Positions 1 through 8,323 of a stretch of DNA of 64,000 nucleotides are shown piece by piece (the stretch's first letter is position 1; the number at the start of each line of letters is the position of its first letter). Origin of the DNA: Thermohalobaculum sp963700775 (GTDB lineage: Bacteria; Pseudomonadota; Alphaproteobacteria; Rhodobacterales; Rhodobacteraceae); contig CAVOYU010000002.1 of assembly GCA_963700775.1 (NCBI GenBank), positions 186,001 to 250,000 of the forward strand, given 5' to 3'. A program made the translations under genes and the position numbers. A model generated the notes under the pieces. It was not told where the DNA came from. It made no database searches and saw nothing but the letters and a program-made list of their open reading frames with translations.

Positions 1-2
1 TC

Positions 3-443
3 CGGAACGCCAACGACACGCTGGCTGCGATCAACGCGACCATGGCCGCGGCCGACAGCACCCTGAACGCCGCGCGCGCGACCTTCGACGGCGCCAACCA
101 GATCATCAACGAGGATGCAAAGGCGATCGTCGCGCAGGTGCGCAGTGCCGTCGCCGATCTGAATGTGGCGATAGGTCAGGTGTCGGACGACCTGCCGGTG
201 GTTTCCGAGGACCTCCGGCAGACCATGGCGCGGATGCGCGGTTTCATCGACAACCTCGACAGCGTCGTCGTCAGCAACTCGCCGCAGATCCAGGCTTTCA
301 TGCAGTCCGGTCTGCCCCAGTTCGTCCGTTTCGTCCAGGAAGCAAGCCGGCTGGTCGACAGCCTGCAGCGGTTGACCGCCAAGATCGAGCGCGATCCCGC
401 CCGCTTCCTGCTCGGCACCCAGGCGCCGGAATACAGGAGATGA
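3..443 (+). CDS. MCE/MlaD-family lipid transport protein, C-terminal part (5' end outside window)
   Basis: The reading frame is already open at the window edge and continues to TGA at 441-443, giving 146 visible codons. The visible part is an Ala/Asp/Gln-rich amphipathic helical region with heptad-like spacing, as in the tail that follows the MCE domain of periplasmic substrate-binding proteins of Mla/Pqi-type ABC importers. The MCE domain itself would lie upstream. The next gene, a transport auxiliary lipoprotein, begins almost on its stop codon, which is the usual order of these operons (ATPase, permease, MCE protein, lipoprotein). Role inferred from family: moving phospholipids or similar hydrophobic substrates between the inner and outer membranes. 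Family assignment rests on the tail and the neighbour, since the diagnostic domain is missing. Confidence 0.75.
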   Translation, partial: RNANDTLAAINATMAAADSTLNAARATFDGANQIINEDAKAIVAQVRSAVADLNVAIGQVSDDLPVVSEDLRQTMARMRGFIDNLDSVVVSNSPQIQAFMQSGLPQFVRFVQEASRLVDSLQRLTAKIERDPARFLLGTQAPEYRR

Positions 444-445
444 TC

Positions 446-1090
446 ATGCCGACGAGTTCCATTCCTCTCCGCGCCGCAATCGCCGCGATCGGTCTTGGCC
501 TTGCCGGATGCACTGGCCTCGAGACCCTGACCAGGGCGACCGAGCCGGTGGAGCTCTATGACCTGACGCCGAAGAGCACCCACTCCGAGGATCTGCCGAC
601 GATCAGTGCCCAGATCGTGGTGGACGTGCCGACTGCGGCCGCCTCGGTCAATACCGACCGGATCGCGGTCAAGCCGGACGCCTATACGGTCGAGTATCTG
701 CCGGTCGCCCGATGGGTCGATCGCGCGCCCTTGCTGGTGCAGACGCTGCTCCTCGAGTCGTTCGAGAATTCGGAGCGCGTGCGTTCCGTCGGACGGCTGG
801 CGATCGGGCTCAGCTCGGATTTCACGCTGGTCAGTGAGCTGCGCGAGTTTCAGGCGATTACGACCGGCGAGGACCCAAGCCTTCCGCTCAGGGTGCTGGT
901 CCAGCTCAACGTCAAGATCGTCAAGGAGCCGCAGGGCCTGATCATCGCGTCCAGGACCTTCGCCTACAACTCGACATCGAGCACGACCGAGACATTGAGC
1001 GTGATCGCGGCCTTCGACGAGGCGCTGGGCAAGGTGATGGGCCAGGCGGTCGACTGGTCTCTGCGCGAGATCGCCGCGAACGGCGGTTGA
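446..1090 (+). CDS. ABC-type transport auxiliary lipoprotein (PqiC/DUF330-like)
   Basis: A 214-residue lipoprotein. The N terminus has a short hydrophobic signal ending in a lipobox (Leu-Ala-Gly-Cys, Cys22), so it should be lipidated and anchored in the envelope. The rest matches the ABC-type transport auxiliary lipoprotein family: an early YDL motif, a central segment on bound partner and Leu/Val-rich strands, and an alternating C-terminal helix. ATG at 446 is preferred because the AGGAG at 435-439 lies six bases before it; an ATG at 440 that overlaps the previous stop is too close to that site. It forms the last gene of the MCE operon. A hairpin with a short T run follows. Family members assist MCE proteins at the outer membrane; the substrate is not known from sequence. 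Confidence 0.85.
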   Translation: MPTSSIPLRAAIAAIGLGLAGCTGLETLTRATEPVELYDLTPKSTHSEDLPTISAQIVVDVPTAAASVNTDRIAVKPDAYTVEYLPVARWVDRAPLLVQTLLLESFENSERVRSVGRLAIGLSSDFTLVSELREFQAITTGEDPSLPLRVLVQLNVKIVKEPQGLIIASRTFAYNSTSSTTETLSVIAAFDEALGKVMGQAVDWSLREIAANGG

Positions 1091-1098
1091 CGCGAGGG

Positions 1099-1130
1099 CG
1101 CGGCGGCAGCGCATAACTGCCTGCGCGTTT
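1099..1130 (+). terminator. Probable rho-independent terminator of the MCE operon
   Basis: Arms 1099-1109 and 1117-1127 pair at 9 of 11 positions around a 7-base loop (cgcataa) and are followed by TTT. It lies nine bases after the lipoprotein stop codon. Confidence 0.5.
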
Positions 1131-1166
1131 CTCAAGGATCGGGTGTCGCTTCCGGTGATTGCGATC

Positions 1167-1215
1167 TTGACAGCCGGGCGCTGGAATCTTGTATGCATTA
1201 AGAATGCAAGATTCC
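1167..1215 (+). promoter_or_regulatory. Promoter and probable operator of the hyuAB-gntR operon
   Basis: A perfect -35 hexamer TTGACA is at 1167-1172. A -10-like element lies 16-19 bases downstream (TTGTAT at 1189 or TATGCA at 1192). Overlapping the -10 is an inverted repeat with perfect 9-base arms, GGAATCTTG at 1183-1191 and CAAGATTCC at 1207-1215. Placement over the -10 suggests repression. The operon carries its own FCD-type GntR gene, so autoregulation through this repeat is a natural inference. Confidence 0.6.
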
Positions 1216-1238
1216 ACGATATCCAGCCGGGTTTTTCG

Positions 1239-3293
1239 ATGAGTTGGTCCATCGGCGTCGACGCTGGCGGCACTTTCACGGACTTCTTTGCCCGCGACAG
1301 GGAGACCGGGCGGGTCGTGCGCCACAAGCGGCCGTCGAGCCCTGACGACCCGAGCCGGGCAATCCTGGATGGGCTGAAGGAGCTTGCGGTACGTGGCGGG
1401 TTCGACCTTGGCTCAGTCGTCCGGCTCGGCCACGGCACCACGGTTGGCACCAATGCGCTGATCCAGCGCAAGGGTGGCCGGGTCGCGATGGTGACGACGC
1501 GGGGCTTCCGCGATCTCCTCGAGATCGGGCGTCAGACCCGGCCGCACATGTTCGACCTCCAGCGCGACGCGCCGCCGCCGGTGGTTCCGCGCGAGCGGCG
1601 GCTGGAGCTGACCGAGCGGGTGATGGCAACGGGGGAGGTGCTGGCCGCGCCCGATCCCGCTGAAATCGCGGCGATGGCCGAGGCGGTGCGGGCGACCGGC
1701 GCTCAGGCGGTGGCGGTGTGCTTCCTGTTCTCGCATCTGAACCCGGAGCACGAACGGCAGGTCGGCGCGGCTCTCGAGGCGGCGCTGCCCGGCGTGCAGG
1801 TGTCGCTCTCCTCCGAGGTTCGGCCCGAGTTCCGCGAGTACGAGCGCTTCACCACGACCGCGATCAACGCCTATCTCCAGCCGGTGATGGGCCGCTATGT
1901 CCGGTCGCTGCACCAGGGGCTGGCGGCGCTGGCGGCGCGGGCCTCCATCGGCATCAACCAGTCCAATGGCGGGCTGATGACGCCCGAGACGGCGGCACGA
2001 TTCCCGGTGCGCACGGCGCTCTCCGGCCCCGCGGCGGGCGCGGTCGGCGCGATCCACGAGGCCAAGGCCAGCGGGCGGCCCTCGGTCATCACCATCGACG
2101 TCGGCGGCACCAGCGCCGACATGGCGCTGATCCGCGAGGGGGCTGCCGATATCTCGTTCGAGCGCGAGGTGGCGGACTTCCCGATCCGGCTGCCGGTGAT
2201 CGACATCCACACCATCGGCGCCGGCGGCGGCTCGGTCGCCTGGTTCGACCGCGACGGGCTGCTGAAGGTCGGGCCCGAGAGCGCCGGCGCGGTGCCGGGG
2301 CCGGCCTGCTATGGCCGCGGTGGCACGCAGCCAACGGTCTCGGACGCCAACCTCGTGCTGGGGCGGCTCGGCACCGAGCTGGTCGATGGCGGGATGACGC
2401 TCGACCCCGAGGCCGCCCGCGCTGCGCTGGCGTCGGTGGCCGAGCGGCTGGGGACCTCGGTCGAACGGGCGGCGATGGGGATGATCGGCATCGTCTCGGC
2501 CAACATGGTCCGCGCCATCCGCACCATCTCGGTCGAGCGCGGCTACGACCCGCGCGGCTTCACGCTGATGCCCTTCGGCGGAGCAGGACCGCTCCATGGC
2601 CGCGAGATCGCGGTGGAGCTCGGAATGCGCGAGATCCTGGTGCCGCGTGCGCCCGGCGTCCTCTGCGCCGAGGGGCTCTTGGTCGCCGACCGGAAGGAGG
2701 ACTTTGTGCGCTCGCGCCGGCTGGTGCTGGACGAGGCGTTCGACACGACGCTGAGGGACGAGGCGGCCGGGCTGATCGCCGCCGCCGAGGCGTGGTTCGC
2801 AGCGGAAGGGGTGGAGCCCGCCCGGCGCTCGACCGAGTTGGAGCTCGACTGCCGCTATGTCGGCCAGAACTTCGAGCTCCGCGTGCCGCTGGCGGCGCGG
2901 CCCGCGCTCGCCGCTGCTGACCTGCCCGGGCGCGACGAGATCGTGGCGCGCTTCCTCGTCGCTCACCGCAAGGCCTATGGCTATGCCAGCGAGGGGGAGC
3001 CGGTCGAGGCGGTGAACCTCCGCCTCACCGCCCGCGGCCGGGCGGAGACGCCGCGCGAGGCCCCGGCGGCGGGGAGCGGGGCGCTGCCCCATCCCAAGGA
3101 TCGCCGGCTGGTCTGGTTCACCGCCGACGGGCCGGTTGAGACTCCGGTCTACCGGCGCCGGGACCTCGGGCCGGGGGCGCGGATCGTCGGGCCGGCAGTG
3201 ATCGAGCAGCTCGACGCCACCACGCCGGTGCACCCGATGGACGTGGCCACCGTCGATGAGACCGGCAACCTGCTGATCGAGGTGCGGGCATGA
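1239..3293 (+). CDS. hyuA: Hydantoinase/oxoprolinase family protein, subunit A (HyuA)
   Basis: A 684-residue ATP-dependent amidohydrolase subunit of the hydantoinase A/oxoprolinase family. Seen in order: an N-terminal actin-like nucleotide-binding segment starting GVDAGGTFTDF, the GHGTTVGTNAL motif, SGPAAGAVGA, a second phosphate-binding segment DVGGTSADMAL, and PFGGAGPLH. The family opens lactam or imide rings (hydantoins, 5-oxoproline, N-methylhydantoin) using ATP with the B subunit. The ATG at 1239 is preferred: it starts right before the nucleotide-binding strand, whereas an upstream in-frame GTG would place the promoter inside the gene. It overlaps hyuB by four bases (ATGA). The exact substrate cannot be read from sequence; acetophenone-carboxylase-like paralogues share the fold. 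Confidence 0.9.
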   Translation: MSWSIGVDAGGTFTDFFARDRETGRVVRHKRPSSPDDPSRAILDGLKELAVRGGFDLGSVVRLGHGTTVGTNALIQRKGGRVAMVTTRGFRDLLEIGRQTRPHMFDLQRDAPPPVVPRERRLELTERVMATGEVLAAPDPAEIAAMAEAVRATGAQAVAVCFLFSHLNPEHERQVGAALEAALPGVQVSLSSEVRPEFREYERFTTTAINAYLQPVMGRYVRSLHQGLAALAARASIGINQSNGGLMTPETAARFPVRTALSGPAAGAVGAIHEAKASGRPSVITIDVGGTSADMALIREGAADISFEREVADFPIRLPVIDIHTIGAGGGSVAWFDRDGLLKVGPESAGAVPGPACYGRGGTQPTVSDANLVLGRLGTELVDGGMTLDPEAARAALASVAERLGTSVERAAMGMIGIVSANMVRAIRTISVERGYDPRGFTLMPFGGAGPLHGREIAVELGMREILVPRAPGVLCAEGLLVADRKEDFVRSRRLVLDEAFDTTLRDEAAGLIAAAEAWFAAEGVEPARRSTELELDCRYVGQNFELRVPLAARPALAAADLPGRDEIVARFLVAHRKAYGYASEGEPVEAVNLRLTARGRAETPREAPAAGSGALPHPKDRRLVWFTADGPVETPVYRRRDLGPGARIVGPAVIEQLDATTPVHPMDVATVDETGNLLIEVRA

Positions 3294-4960
3294 GCATGAT
3301 CGACCCCATCGAGACCGAGATCCTGCGCAACGCCTTCGGCTCGATCACCGACGAGACCTTCGTCTCGCTGACCAAGTCCGCCTTCTCGACCAACATCAAG
3401 GAGCGCAAGGACCACTCGACCGCCATTGTCGACGCCAAGGGCCGGCTGATCGCCCAGACCATGGCCTCGCCGATCCACATCGCCTCGATGAGCGGGCTGA
3501 TGGCGACCATGCTCAAGCGCCATGCCGGGCCGGACGGCGGCTTCCCCGGTCTCGCCGAGGGCGACATCTTCATCGCCAACGATCCGCATGTGGCGGGGGG
3601 CACGCATCTCCCGGACGTCAACATGGCGATCCCGGTGTTCCACGACGGCCGCGTCGTCGCTTTCGTCTGCAACATCGCGCATCACGCGGATATCGGCGGC
3701 ATGGTGCCGGGCTCGATGGCGGGCGGCATGCGCGAGATCTTCCAGGAGGGGCTGAGGATCCCGCTGATCCGGCTGTTCCGGGCGGGCGAGTTGCAGCGCG
3801 ATATCCTCGATCTCCTGCTGCTGAACGTCCGCGTGCCGCAGGAGCGCCGCGGCGACTACAACGCCCAGATCGCCGCCTGCAACCTCGGCGCGCGGCGGCT
3901 CGCCGAGGTGATCGCCGGCTGGGGCATCGGCAAGGTCGAGGCCGCCTTCGACGGGATCGTCGCCCGGACCGAGGTACGGATGCGCGCCGCCATCGCCGGG
4001 CTGCCCGATGGCGTCTACCGGTTCGAGGACGCGATGGACGACGACGGGCTGGGGACGATCGACATCCCGATCAGGCTCGCCGTCACCGTCAGCGGCGACC
4101 GGGTGCGGTTCGACTTCACCGGCAGCGCGGCGCAGGTGACGGGCAACATCAACGTCACCATGAACGCGACCGTCGCCTCGTGCGTCTACGGGTTGCAGGC
4201 GATGCTGGACCCGGGCTGCCCCAACAACCAGGGCGTCCTCGACGTGGCCGAGGTCGAGGCCCCGCGGGGCTCGATCGTGAACGCGGTATTCCCGGCGCCC
4301 GTCGCGGCACGGCTGCATACCTGCCAGCGGATCGTCGATGCGGTAATCGGTGCACTGGCCCCGGCGCTGCCGGACCGTGCCATCGGGGCGGGGAACGGGG
4401 CCAACACCACCGCCGTCTTCTCGGGCACCGACCCGCGCACCGGCGAGGGCTATGTCTATCTCGAGACCCTGGGCGGCGGGCACGGGGCGCGGGCCACGAA
4501 GGACGGCAAGGACGGGGTGCAGGTGAGCCTGACCAACACCTCGAACCTCCCCGTCGAGGCAATCGAGACCGAATACCCGCTGATGGTGCTGGAATACGGG
4601 CTGATCCCGGATTCCGGCGGGGCGGGCCGCTGGCGCGGCGGCATGGGGCTGAGGCGCGTGGTGCGGCCTGTCGGCCATGACTGCGACTTCAACGGGGCAG
4701 GGGAGCGGTTCACCCACCGGCCCTGGGGCGTGTTCGGCGGCGGCTCTGGCGGCACCGGGCGCTTCGTGGTGCGCCGGGCGGACGGCAGCGAAGCGCTGCT
4801 GGAGACGAAGCCGAGCGGGGTCCGGATCGGCCCGGCCGACCGGGTGATCGTGGAGACGCCGGGGGCCGGCGGCTATGGCCCGCCGGCTGAACGGGACCCG
4901 GAGGCCGCGGCGGCCGACCTCGCCTCGGGCAAGGTCACGCGCGCCGGGGGCGGGGCGTGA
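3290..4960 (+). CDS. hyuB: Hydantoinase/oxoprolinase family protein, subunit B (HyuB)
   Basis: A 556-residue hydantoinase B/oxoprolinase subunit, full length for the family. Diagnostic segments are DHSTAIVDAKGRLIAQ near residue 38, GDIFIANDPHVAGGTHLPD near residue 90, HHADIGGMVPGSM near residue 130, and the FTGSAAQVTGNINVT block near residue 278. The start overlaps the hyuA stop and the end overlaps the gntR start, so the three are translationally coupled. It works as the partner of HyuA in ATP-dependent ring opening in the cytoplasm. A Gly-rich C-terminal segment (VFGGGSGGTGRF) is normal for the family. Confidence 0.9.
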   Translation: MSMIDPIETEILRNAFGSITDETFVSLTKSAFSTNIKERKDHSTAIVDAKGRLIAQTMASPIHIASMSGLMATMLKRHAGPDGGFPGLAEGDIFIANDPHVAGGTHLPDVNMAIPVFHDGRVVAFVCNIAHHADIGGMVPGSMAGGMREIFQEGLRIPLIRLFRAGELQRDILDLLLLNVRVPQERRGDYNAQIAACNLGARRLAEVIAGWGIGKVEAAFDGIVARTEVRMRAAIAGLPDGVYRFEDAMDDDGLGTIDIPIRLAVTVSGDRVRFDFTGSAAQVTGNINVTMNATVASCVYGLQAMLDPGCPNNQGVLDVAEVEAPRGSIVNAVFPAPVAARLHTCQRIVDAVIGALAPALPDRAIGAGNGANTTAVFSGTDPRTGEGYVYLETLGGGHGARATKDGKDGVQVSLTNTSNLPVEAIETEYPLMVLEYGLIPDSGGAGRWRGGMGLRRVVRPVGHDCDFNGAGERFTHRPWGVFGGGSGGTGRFVVRRADGSEALLETKPSGVRIGPADRVIVETPGAGGYGPPAERDPEAAAADLASGKVTRAGGGA

Positions 4961-5667
4961 GCGCCGGGCGGGCGCCGCGGGGGGCGGGAGCCGCGCGCGT
5001 TCATGCCGAACTCCGCCGCCGCATCCTCGATCTCGAGATCGCACCCGGCGCCGATCTTGACGAGCAGGCGCTGGCAGCGGATTTCCACGTCTCGCGCACG
5101 CCGTTGCGCGAGGCGCTGAACCGCCTCGCCTCAGAGGGTCTGGTGGTGACGGCGCCGAACCGCGGCGCCTCGGTGGCACCGCTGAACCTGACCGACTTCC
5201 CGGCCTTCATCGAGGCGCTTTCGATCGTGCAGGGCGCAATCAACGCCTTCGCTGCCTTGCGCCGGACAAGCGCGGGCCTCCGGCGGATCGCCGCAGCCGC
5301 GGACAGGTTCGAGGCGGCTCAGGCCAGGGGCGGGCTCGCGCCGACCGAGGCCAACCATGCGTTCCACTCGGCAATCGGCGCCGCGGCGCGGAACCCGCAT
5401 CTCGCTGCCTCCTACGAGCGCTTGCTCGACGAGGGCGCCAGGCTGGCGCGGGTCAGCCTCTCCTACGACTTTACCGGCCGCGAGGCGCATCTCAGGAAGG
5501 TCACCGAGGAACACCGCGCAATGCTCGCCGCGATCCGGGACGGCGATGCCGCAGAGGCGGAACGCCTCGGCCACGCCCATGCCGCGCTGTTCCAGTCCCG
5601 CGTGCTGGCCTATCTCTCGCAGAACGATGCGCCCACCCTCCGCCCCGTCACGGGCGGCAACCTCTGA
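4957..5667 (+). CDS. GntR-family transcriptional regulator with FCD domain
   Basis: A 236-residue regulator. Residues about 15-75 form the winged helix-turn-helix (VSRTPLREALNRLASEGLV is the recognition part) and the remainder is an all-helical FCD ligand-binding domain with the usual Asn-x-x-Phe-His and Glu-His pairs that bind metal or carboxylate ligands. GTG at 4957 overlaps the hyuB stop by four bases, so it is made from the same mRNA as the enzymes it probably controls. The likely target is the inverted repeat at 1183-1215. The ligand would be the ring substrate or its opened product; this is inference. Confidence 0.88.
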   Translation: MSAGRAPRGAGAARVHAELRRRILDLEIAPGADLDEQALAADFHVSRTPLREALNRLASEGLVVTAPNRGASVAPLNLTDFPAFIEALSIVQGAINAFAALRRTSAGLRRIAAAADRFEAAQARGGLAPTEANHAFHSAIGAAARNPHLAASYERLLDEGARLARVSLSYDFTGREAHLRKVTEEHRAMLAAIRDGDAAEAERLGHAHAALFQSRVLAYLSQNDAPTLRPVTGGNL

Positions 5668-5674
5668 GGCGACC

Positions 5675-6829
5675 ATGCCCCTGCATTTCGAGCGAAGCGA
5701 ATACGCAGCGCGGGTCGGCCGCGCGACCGGGGCCATTGCCGCGCGTGGCCTCGACGGGCTGTTGCTGTTCGCGCCCGAGAGCCACTACTGGCTGACCGGC
5801 TACGACACCTTCGGCTTCGCCATGTGCCAGTGCATGGTCCTGGATGCGAATGGCGACATCCACCTGCTGACCCGGGCGCCGGACCTGAGGCAGGCCCGGT
5901 TCACCTCGACGCTGGACGACAACCACATCCACATCTGGGTCGACCGCGAGGGCGCAACGCCCGGCGCCGACCTTGCGCATCTGCTGGGCGGGCTCGGCCT
6001 GCTCGGCAAGCGGCTCGGCGTCGAGACCGACACCGTGGGGCTGACCGCGCGGAACTGGGACATGCTGCGCGCCGCCCTGCCGGCCGAGCGGCTGGAGGAC
6101 GCCTCCGACCTGATCCGGGTGCTCCGCCGACGCAAGAGCCCGGCCGAGGTGGCCTGCCACCGCCGCGCGGCGGAACTGGCCGACGACGCTCTCGATGCCG
6201 CGGTCGCCGGAACTCGGGCCGGCGCCTTCGAGGGCGATATCCTCGCCGACATGCAGGGCGCGGTCTTCCGGGGCGGCGGCGACTATGCCGGCAACGAGTT
6301 CATCCTCGGCTCGGGCGAGGGGGCGCTGCTTTGCCGCTACTACTCCGGGCGGCGGCACCTTTCGGCGCGGGACCAGATGACCCTGGAATGGGCCGGGGCC
6401 TATCGCCGCTACCACGCTGCGATGATGCGGACACTGATCGTCGGCAAGGCGAGTGCGCGCCAGAAGAAGATGCACCGAGCCGCGGTCGAGGCGCTGGAGG
6501 CCTGCGAGGCGATGATACGGCCCGGCGACCCGATGGGGCAGGTATTCGACGCCCATGCCAGGGTCTTCGACGCCCACGGCTTCGGCCACGCCCGCCTCAA
6601 CGCCTGCGGCTATGCGATGGGCGCGATCTACAACCCGATCTGGGTCGACTTCCCGATGTTCTACCAGGGCAACCCGACGCCTATGGAGGCAGGGAACGTC
6701 TACTTCCTCCACATGATCCTCATGGACTCCGAGGCCGGGCTGGCGATGTGCTGGGGGCACTCGGTGCTGGTAACCGAGACGGGAGTCGAGCGGCTGTCGC
6801 GGCACAGTCTCGAACTCTTGGAGTTGTAG
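5675..6829 (+). CDS. M24-fold (creatinase/prolidase-like) hydrolase with degenerate metal site
   Basis: A 384-residue two-domain protein: a creatinase N-terminal domain (about 1-150, with the ERSEYAARV and YWLTGYDTFGF motifs) and a pita-bread M24 domain (about 155-384). The five metal ligands of aminopeptidase P and prolidase are not conserved: the first Asp position is Glu238, the second aligns with Ala249, the His with Tyr313, and the two Glu with His346 and Gly361. This resembles metal-free members such as creatinase and the ectoine hydrolases DoeA/EutD, which also carry an RYH-type segment here (residues 245-247). It starts at ATG 5675, seven bases after the gntR stop, with GAGG just upstream. 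In an operon with HyuAB, an amide or carbamoyl hydrolase acting before or after ring opening is a fair guess. Naming it Xaa-Pro peptidase would be misleading. Confidence 0.8.
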   Translation: MPLHFERSEYAARVGRATGAIAARGLDGLLLFAPESHYWLTGYDTFGFAMCQCMVLDANGDIHLLTRAPDLRQARFTSTLDDNHIHIWVDREGATPGADLAHLLGGLGLLGKRLGVETDTVGLTARNWDMLRAALPAERLEDASDLIRVLRRRKSPAEVACHRRAAELADDALDAAVAGTRAGAFEGDILADMQGAVFRGGGDYAGNEFILGSGEGALLCRYYSGRRHLSARDQMTLEWAGAYRRYHAAMMRTLIVGKASARQKKMHRAAVEALEACEAMIRPGDPMGQVFDAHARVFDAHGFGHARLNACGYAMGAIYNPIWVDFPMFYQGNPTPMEAGNVYFLHMILMDSEAGLAMCWGHSVLVTETGVERLSRHSLELLEL

Positions 6830-6860
6830 CGCATGAAAGTTCTTCTGTGTTCTATAGATA

Positions 6861-6905
6861 CGAGACTTTTTTTGACTGGTCTCGGCGCTCGGGAGAACGA
6901 TTCTC
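6861..6905. terminator. Possible shared terminator between convergent genes
   Basis: The 78-base gap between the M24 gene and the convergent kinase holds two small hairpins: arms CGAGAC at 6861-6866 and GTCTCG at 6879-6884 around a loop containing seven T, and GAGAA/TTCTC at 6893-6905. Both are short, so the call is tentative. Confidence 0.3.
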
Positions 6906-6907
6906 TG

Positions 6908-8323
6908 TCAGGCAGTTGCTTCGGCCCCGACCGGCCGCCGTGAGGCCGGAACCGCCCGGCGGGTGATCAGATAGCGATCTCGAACCGCGCCCCGGTGCCT
7001 GAACTCGCCAAGCCTGACCGTGAAGCCGTGCAGGCTGCAGATCGAGCGGACCAGGCTGAGACCGAGGCCGGTGCCCGGCGCCGTCAGGTCGCGCTCGAGC
7101 CGGTAGAAGCGCTCGAATACCCGCTCGCCTTCCTCCGGCGGGATGCCCGGGCCGTCATCAGCAACCACGATCCGGTGCGGGCCCGGCCCGCCAGTCAGTT
7201 CGAGGCGAATCGTGGTGCTGGCGGGTGTATGCACGATGGCATTGTCGAGCAGGTTCGAGATCATCTGCGCCAGCAGCGCCCGGTCGCCTCGCAATTCAAC
7301 GCCCGGCGCGACATCCGCCGTCAGACGCTTGCCATGCTCCGAGGCGACCGGCTCGTAGATTTCCGCCAGCTCCGCCACCAGCTCGGAGAGCTTCACGGTC
7401 CCGAAACCCCTGCGCTCGGCATTGGCCTCGATCTGGCCGATCCTCAGCAGCGAGTCGAAGGTCGCGAGTGCGCGGTCGATCTCGGCGAGCGCGGCATCGG
7501 CCGGCTCGGTCGGCCGGCCTCTCTGCGCTTCCTTCAGTTCGACCAGCCGGTTGCGGATGCGGGCCAGCGGAGTGCGCAGCTCATGGGCGATCCCGACCGA
7601 GACGTTGCGCAGGTTGCGGGTCAGTCCCTCGATGGTGTCGAGCATCGCATTGATGTCGCCCGCGAGCCGGTCGAACTCGTCGCCGGTGCCCGCCAGAGTC
7701 GCGCGGCGCGAGAGCTCCCCGAGCCGCACGCCCTCCGCGGTCCGCGCGATGGGTGCGAGACGCCCCAGCACCGCGCGGCTGAGCAGCGCGCCGCTCAGGA
7801 GCGCAAGGGGCAGGGCGATGGCGACGGTCCAGGCGGCGCCCGCGAGCATCAGTTCGCCGACGTCGTGATAGTGCTCGCTCGATACGCCGGCATTGAACCA
7901 GCCGCCGTCAGGCAGAAGCTCGGATCGGACCCACAGTGCCTCGTCCGCGTCGATCCCGTCCGGCAGGAAGACCGACCAGCCGGGAGCGGGGCCGGGCAAC
8001 GACAGGTCGCCCGCGACCAGTGCGCCACCCTCGGCCTGATAGCCGATCGCCACCTCATCGTCATCGGCTTCGGACGCGATGCCGGCGATGCGGCGCATCA
8101 GGGCTTCAGCTCCTCCGGCTTGGTGCGCCTGCCGCAGCTCCGCCAGCGTTTCCTCTATCTCGGATTTCGCGCCACGCTCGATCAGTTCCTGGACAACGAA
8201 GCCGAGGAGGAGGTCAAGCGCCAGCAGGCAGGCGACGAAGATTCCCGCGAAGCGCAGCGTCAGCCGGAACGTGGCCGATGCCGAAAGGTCGCGGCGCAGT
8301 TCAGCGAGGCGCAGAGATGACAT
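6908..8323 (-). CDS. Membrane sensor histidine kinase
   Basis: A 471-residue EnvZ/QseC-type kinase. It has two membrane segments (about 24-46 and 158-182) enclosing a periplasmic sensor of about 110 residues, a HAMP linker, a HisKA domain with the phosphoacceptor in GIAHELRTPLARIR (His247), and a HATPase domain with N box NLLDNAIVHTP, DDGPGIPPEEGERVFERF and GTGLGLSLVRSI. All catalytic boxes are intact. The ATG at 8323 overlaps the 3' end of the response regulator gene by 23 bases, so the two are co-transcribed. The sensor region matches no named domain by eye, so the signal is unknown; the RTX gene downstream of the pair is a candidate target only by position. Confidence 0.92.
   Translation of the reverse strand: MSSLRLAELRRDLSASATFRLTLRFAGIFVACLLALDLLLGFVVQELIERGAKSEIEETLAELRQAHQAGGAEALMRRIAGIASEADDDEVAIGYQAEGGALVAGDLSLPGPAPGWSVFLPDGIDADEALWVRSELLPDGGWFNAGVSSEHYHDVGELMLAGAAWTVAIALPLALLSGALLSRAVLGRLAPIARTAEGVRLGELSRRATLAGTGDEFDRLAGDINAMLDTIEGLTRNLRNVSVGIAHELRTPLARIRNRLVELKEAQRGRPTEPADAALAEIDRALATFDSLLRIGQIEANAERRGFGTVKLSELVAELAEIYEPVASEHGKRLTADVAPGVELRGDRALLAQMISNLLDNAIVHTPASTTIRLELTGGPGPHRIVVADDGPGIPPEEGERVFERFYRLERDLTAPGTGLGLSLVRSICSLHGFTVRLGEFRHRGAVRDRYLITRRAVPASRRPVGAEATA

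Noticed and set aside
7000..8320. Long plus-strand open frame opposite the histidine kinase
   Set aside because: Antisense shadow in high-GC DNA; the minus strand encodes all kinase boxes.
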